Shown in pieces: positions 24,001-30,000 of a stretch of 64,000 nt of DNA; position 1 is the stretch's first letter; each line of letters begins with the position of its first letter. This stretch comes from Platanthera guangdongensis. Lineage: Eukaryota; Streptophyta; Magnoliopsida; Asparagales; Orchidaceae. The stretch is from assembly GCA_039583875.1 (NCBI GenBank), contig CM077149.1:152274416-152338415 (forward strand). Direction: 5' to 3'. The notes below the pieces were generated by a model that was given only the letters and a program-made list of their open reading frames with translations, searched no databases and had not been told where the DNA came from. Both the position numbers and the translations under genes were made by a program.

Positions 24001-27000
24001 CAGTGGTCAAAAGCGGCAACACTTGTTGGGAGGTTCGTTGGAAGTAATGGCACCAGAGAGGACGCCAGAGCAGGTGATCGGAGTGGAGGTTGCAGGGTGA
24101 AGAGCGCGGGGACTAATGGTGGCGACACAAATTATAGCGGCCCCACTAACGGGGGCAATCATCAGAAGGACTGGCTCTAGAGGGTACGACAGAGCAGGTG
24201 GCTAGAGTGGAGGCTATGGAGTGGAGACCGTGGGAACGGATGACAGAGCAAAAAGAGGCGGCACTACCGCGGGGCTTGGCGACGACGATGTTGGTTATGT
24301 GAACTGCCAACGACGGTCAATACTGGAGGTGAGACACGCAAGCGTGACGTCATATCGTACTGACATCTCCAGTAACCTCTGTTGGAACAACAAGTGGAGG
24401 ACGGATTGCTCGCCTAAGCTTGTGGCCATGCCGAAATAATTAATGAATCAATTAAATTTTGCTAAAATTAATTAAATTAATCAATTGAGAGTTACTAAAA
24501 TAATTAAAGTAATTACAACTTAAAATAATTTGTTTTGGTAGTTGTTCCCGGGGAGACGGGCTTGTGTCTGACCCTGGAACCTGCACAACGCAAGGCTCGA
24601 ACAAGGAATTAACGTGGGGCTCAAAAAATTGGCTGATAAGTGATATAGGATAGGCGTTGCACCTGTCTGTCATCCTGGAGTCCCACTAGGAGGCCCACCT
24701 TGTCATCTCACCAAGGCGGCTTTATCAAGTCCGCGACTCATACACCCAACCCATCTCCGGCCCAACAACAGGGCCGATAGGTTGTTGAGGTCGAAGCTCG
24801 ATCCCCCGACTACCTTGATAAAGAACTCTCATCACCAACTGATCCGCATGAGAGTTCTTTATCAAGGAGGTCGGGGGATCAATCCCCGACCTCAACAACC
24901 TATCGGCCATGTTGTGGGGCCGGGGATGGGTTGGGGTGTACGGTCCGCGGATCTGATAAAGCTGTCTTGGTGCGACGCCAACGTGGGCCCCCTAGTGGGA
25001 CTTCAGGGTGGCAGGCAAGTGTGACGCTTGTCTTGCATCATAAAAGTGCAATTTTATAATGCGGCACAGACATCACACCTGCCCGTCACCCAGGAATCGC
25101 ACCAGGGGGCCCACCCTGGCGTCGCACCATAGTTGTTTTCATCAGGTCCGCGGACCATACACCCCAACCAGCTCTCCGTCATGGAGTCATCACCATGCGG
25201 CATGGTGATGACTCTATGGCGGAGAGCTGGTTGGGCTGTACGGTCCGCAGACCTGATGAAAGTCGTCATGGTGCGACGCTATGGTGGACCCCAGGTGGGG
25301 CTCCAGGGTGGCGGGCATGTGTGATGCCTATGCCGCGTCAATAGGTTTGCGTCAAGTCTGGGGATGAAACTCATGGCCACGCTCTGATACTTGCATTCTT
25401 CTTCCTTCCAGAAAATTAAAAAAGGTGGAACATAGGGCTCAATATGTCTGGAGATCAACAAGCATAGGTGGGCTTCGATCTTCACACCCGAGCGTCGACG
25501 TGCGCAGGCGAGGAGCAGGGATGTCGGCACATCTGGATATCGGTGTGCGCAGGCGGCTTTCGATCGACGAAAACAGATTCGACGAAGGGCGATAAGGGCA
25601 GGTCGATATAGAGGAAGTCGACCAATGTTGTATGCTTGATGTCGGGCGTTGATGCCAACTTTGTAGAATGCCGAGGAGTATGTGGGTCGCAGGGGTTTCG
25701 ACAGAAGGCAGTGGGGTTGGCCCGTAAAAACCAAAGGGGAAAGTGGAAAGATCATTTGGTGGCAGCGGAATGTGGAGGAGAAATATGGTGTCGGAGGAAG
25801 GAAGGCTCAGATACCAAGACGTTACAAGTCTAGCACGTAATGTCATCGATGTTGGTGGTGGAGATGGAGATGCGAGAGGAAGCAAGCTCAACCCACGAAT
25901 AATGTGAGGGGTGAGGTATAAGGGGAGCCGTGCTCAACCCTAACTCTAGAAATGAGTAAGAAGAGAGAACTAGAGAGAGAAAAACATAGAGAGATAAAGA
26001 GAAAGTTTGATTAATTCATTTCATCGATTACTCATATCATGAGACAAATGGTATATTTAGAGACCCAAGACATTAACCATAAAACATTAAAAATAAAAGA
26101 TAACACTAAAATATTTAGAATCAAATTGACTTGACTCGAAATCGACTCATACAACTCGAAATAACATACTTAAAGACTCGTAATAAAATATGTGTAACCT
26201 AATCGGTGACGGTAACACAACCATATAGATTCACTGAGTAATTAGGGCAGAGGTGGGGCAAGTGTTAGAGTTGGAGTGAGATTCAGAGACAGTCAGAGAT
26301 GGGAGGAAGAAGGGGTCGACTGCAGGATAGGAGTTGTAGCAAAGCGACCTATAATATCATAGGTATTATGTGCTTTGGTTCAGCACAACTCATAGTAAGT
26401 TGAACCGCACGATTTTATCATTTTTCATAGGTGGCCACAAGTGGCTCCCAGAAGGTTATCCATCCCAGAACTACTTCCACTGGAGAACATAACTACAAAG
26501 TTCCCAACTCAACTCCACAATTGATATTTAGGAGTTCAAATTATTACTTAAGCCTAGGATTTTTTTCTCTAATTTTGACGTAAGATTCAGTTCATTCATA
26601 CATCTCATTTCATCTGTAGAAATTTGTCAACCTAAAAGTCTGACAGGAAATATATTTCTCTAGGATTCTTGGCACGCAAGACACTCCCCGCCCATATTGG
26701 ACCGCCGCCAACGAATTTGAGATATTACAAACCCACTAGCTTCCACTTAGTTCATCTTTGAACAACATATTGTACTATAGAATGTCTGGATCTGATACTA
26801 TTTGTGACAACCCCCCATAATATCAAAGATATTGCCCATTTTGGTTCAGCGCAACTCATGCTAAGTTGAACCGTACGATTTTATTCTTTTTCATAAGTGT
26901 GCTGCATGTACTTCTTAGGAGAACACCATCTCAACTCTCAAGAGTACTCTCACTGAAGCATGCTTAGTAACAAAATTTTCAACTCAGCTTTGTCACTTGT

Positions 27001-30000
27001 TCCGAAAAGGTGTCTTTGATATTTGAGGGTTCAAATTATTAGTCAATTCCAACCATTTTTCCTTTATTTTCAATGTGAGATTCAGTTCATTCATGCACCT
27101 TCTTTCACCTAAAAGTTTATAATCCTAAAAGCATGACAAAAAATGTCTCTCTCTTGGCTTCTTTACCCTTAAAACACTCTCTGCCCTCATCAAACTACCG
27201 TCGGCAGACTCAAGATGATACAGGAGTGGTGGTGAAGTTTGGGATGAAGATGGAGATAGGGATTCAAGTGATGATGGACTAAAATCTGGTTGGGAAGGAG
27301 TGGAGGGATGCTCAGATAGTGATGTAGGGCGGAGGTTGGGGAGAAGTGCCTAAAGGATAATGTAGAGTAAAATTGCAGCTAAGGGTGGGGAGGTTGGTAG
27401 TTATTAAAGGGTGAGGGACAGAAAGGTGGGCAGATGTAGCAGTGGATGTTGATGGCAATAGTAGGTTAAGATTGCTAAGCTAGCAATAGTAGATTGTGAA
27501 GCCATGAAAAAACGTAGAGTCGCAGAGGCGTGGAATGGGAGGTGACTAGCTCTGATGCCACCTAGGAGAGAATCGCAGGGTTTCGCACCTAGCCAATCTC
27601 TCATGACCGAGCGGCTAGAAAATTTTAGAAACAATTCTCCATAGCACCAAGGTCCTATTGCTGAACAAAAATATTAAGGTTGAGATTATGTTACAGGTCG
27701 AGGTCCCAGATTACACAATCATATAATTGGCGGTGATGAGAATATATCCCTAAGGGCCCTTGGTGTGCATGTTGTTGTGGGCTTCATGGGTTTGAACACG
27801 CTTTCTCCACAATAGGGTTGCAGCCCGCACACCCCAACCAGCTCTCCACGCTCATCTTTCACGCGGTAGGTTGTTGAGGCTGGGTCTCAAACCCTTTATC
27901 ACCTTGATGAGAAGTTTTTCCTTCTACTCTCATCACCAACTGAGTTGCAGCCTTGTTGTGGAGGAAGCAGGTTCAAAACCCAAGAGGCCCACAACATAAA
28001 AGTGCACTTTTATGTTGTGGGCCTCCTGGGTTTTGAATCCGATTCCGCCGCAACAGGGATGCAGCACAGCTCAGTTGGTGATGAGGGTCAAAGGAAAAAC
28101 TTTTCATCAAGGAGGTAAAGGATTCGAGGCCTCAACAACCTACCACGTGAAAGATGAGCGCAGAGAGTTGGTTGGGGCGTGCACGTTGCAGCCCTGTTAT
28201 GGAGGAAGTGGGTTAAAAACCCAAGAGACCCATAACACATGTTCAGCTCATTGCAATTGCACTTGATCCTACATGATCCCTGTCAAAATTTCAGCAACAT
28301 GATTTCAACGACAAGGCAGCGCAACTCAAGTCCATAAATTAAAGTAAAATTGAATCATCAAAGCAATGACTTCGACCAGCAAATTTAATCACCCATCACA
28401 TTTGACATAGGCATTAGTCAGGTTATCCATAAATGACAACTGAACTGTTAAAATGTGTATGATGACCTAGCACATTATGATGCAGAGCTACAGCAAGAAC
28501 AATTTAATCCATGCCTTCAATTATCCACGAATAGAAATTTGGGGAACATTGAATCATCCGTAGAAATATTCTACATGGGGTGAGAAACTATTTATTTCAG
28601 TGATGGGTATAGTGCATACGATCACCTGCAAGCAATGAAACCTCCATGGCACCCCGCAGCTTTGCTTAGAGTACCTACACATATATCAACAGCACTTTCA
28701 CACATATACATTTCCGGAACTCCGCCACCTGTCTCCCCACAGACAAGAGATGCATGAGCCTGGGAAACTCAAACATATTACTAACACTAATTTTTCATTC
28801 ATAGAAAAGTGGAGATTATTTCAAAGATAAAAAGTTGGGATTCACATCATCAATCACCAGCAAAAATCCATGTTTTCCACGGAGATGAACAAGTTCCTTC
28901 AGTGGAGCAAAATCACCATCCATACTGAAAAGGCTGCATTATTATCATAAAAGAGAGATTTAATGTTAGCCATAATTCCTGTATAACATTCAGAAAACAC
29001 ATTAATTAGGACATTAATATAGTAGCATTATATATGCAGAAGCTTAAGTGTATCCAAGTGATATCCTTATCAGCCATTGATTACCTATCCGTTATGACAA
29101 CTTTCTTTCTTGTTTTGCAGCGACATCTGTTAATATTGATCAAACTTCATAAGATTGATACAGAAATGTGTGATGGAAATATATTCAAAACAATCTTGAA
29201 AACATACAACATGGTATTCAGATGATCCATGTCACAGTGCCTATAAATGAAAACTTCCACTTCACCCAGCCGCTCGGTAAGGCGAATACCATCAATAATC
29301 GATGCATGGTTCAAGGCATCGGAAAAGACGGCAATTCTTTCTTCTTGAGATGGTTTTCTACTAGCAGCTAAAAGAGAGCTGACACTTCCTAAAGCTGACA
29401 TGAAGGCCATGTTTGCAGAAAATCCAGTAGGACAAAGAAGACAATCCTGCAAGTGCACCAAAAATGTTCTTGATCCGCAAAATAAGATCGAATGAGAAAT
29501 AAAATGTCTTACATAATCTCCAACCAACCCAAACTATATCAACCAAGAAACTATTATTCATCAACCGTCATAATTCGGGCCGCAACCGCGACTGGGCAGT
29601 GCAGACCGTGCAGGATCCGCCCCGCCAAACGCACCCCAAATTTGGAAAGACATGTCGATGAACTTTTACCAGCTTACTCCAAATCCTACACCTTGAGAGA
29701 CATCCTGGTAATAGTGGATAGAATTTCTAAAGCAGAACACTTTGCATCCCAACTCATACACAGTAGCCAAAGTTGTCAACATGTTTTGAGAATACAATGA
29801 CATACACTAGCATCCCTGGCAATTATAATGATCGTGATAAGATTTTTCAGAGCAGCTTTTGGAAAATTATTACAAGGCACTCAGATATTGTTCAGCTCTG
29901 TATGCCACCAGCAAAGAAATGATAAAACAAAACATTAGAGCAATATCTCATATTATTCACACATAAACAAGTAACAAAGTGTTTTGGACTCTTGAGATGG

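Larger units (their letters stand above)
23389..26217 (-). mobile_element. Non-autonomous Ty3/gypsy-derived LTR element
   Basis: Direct repeats of about 314 bp (23389-23702 and 25903-26217) both start TGTGAGGGG, contain GACCCAAGACATTAACC and end near AATCGGTGACG. Directly right of the left repeat the minus strand encodes [16 protein letters not shown], which resembles the C-terminal tail of gypsy pol, followed by a G-rich tract and TGTTATAG. This makes the element a minus-strand gypsy derivative. No pol domains are recognisable in the interior, and no target duplication was found. A pair of palindromic elements (24641-25340) is nested within. Confidence 0.6.
9016..28625 (-). other. Giant intron 7 of KAPA synthase (19,610 bp)
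   Basis: The donor is GTGATC just left of 28626 and the acceptor is TTGAGCAG just right of 9015 (minus strand). Everything between is transposon-derived or unassigned: a copia element with two nested insertions, LINE and gypsy scraps, a gypsy-derived non-autonomous element, three palindromic elements and tandem LTR-like repeats. No other exon of this gene is needed or found inside. Whether the intron is spliced efficiently cannot be read from DNA. Confidence 0.8.
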
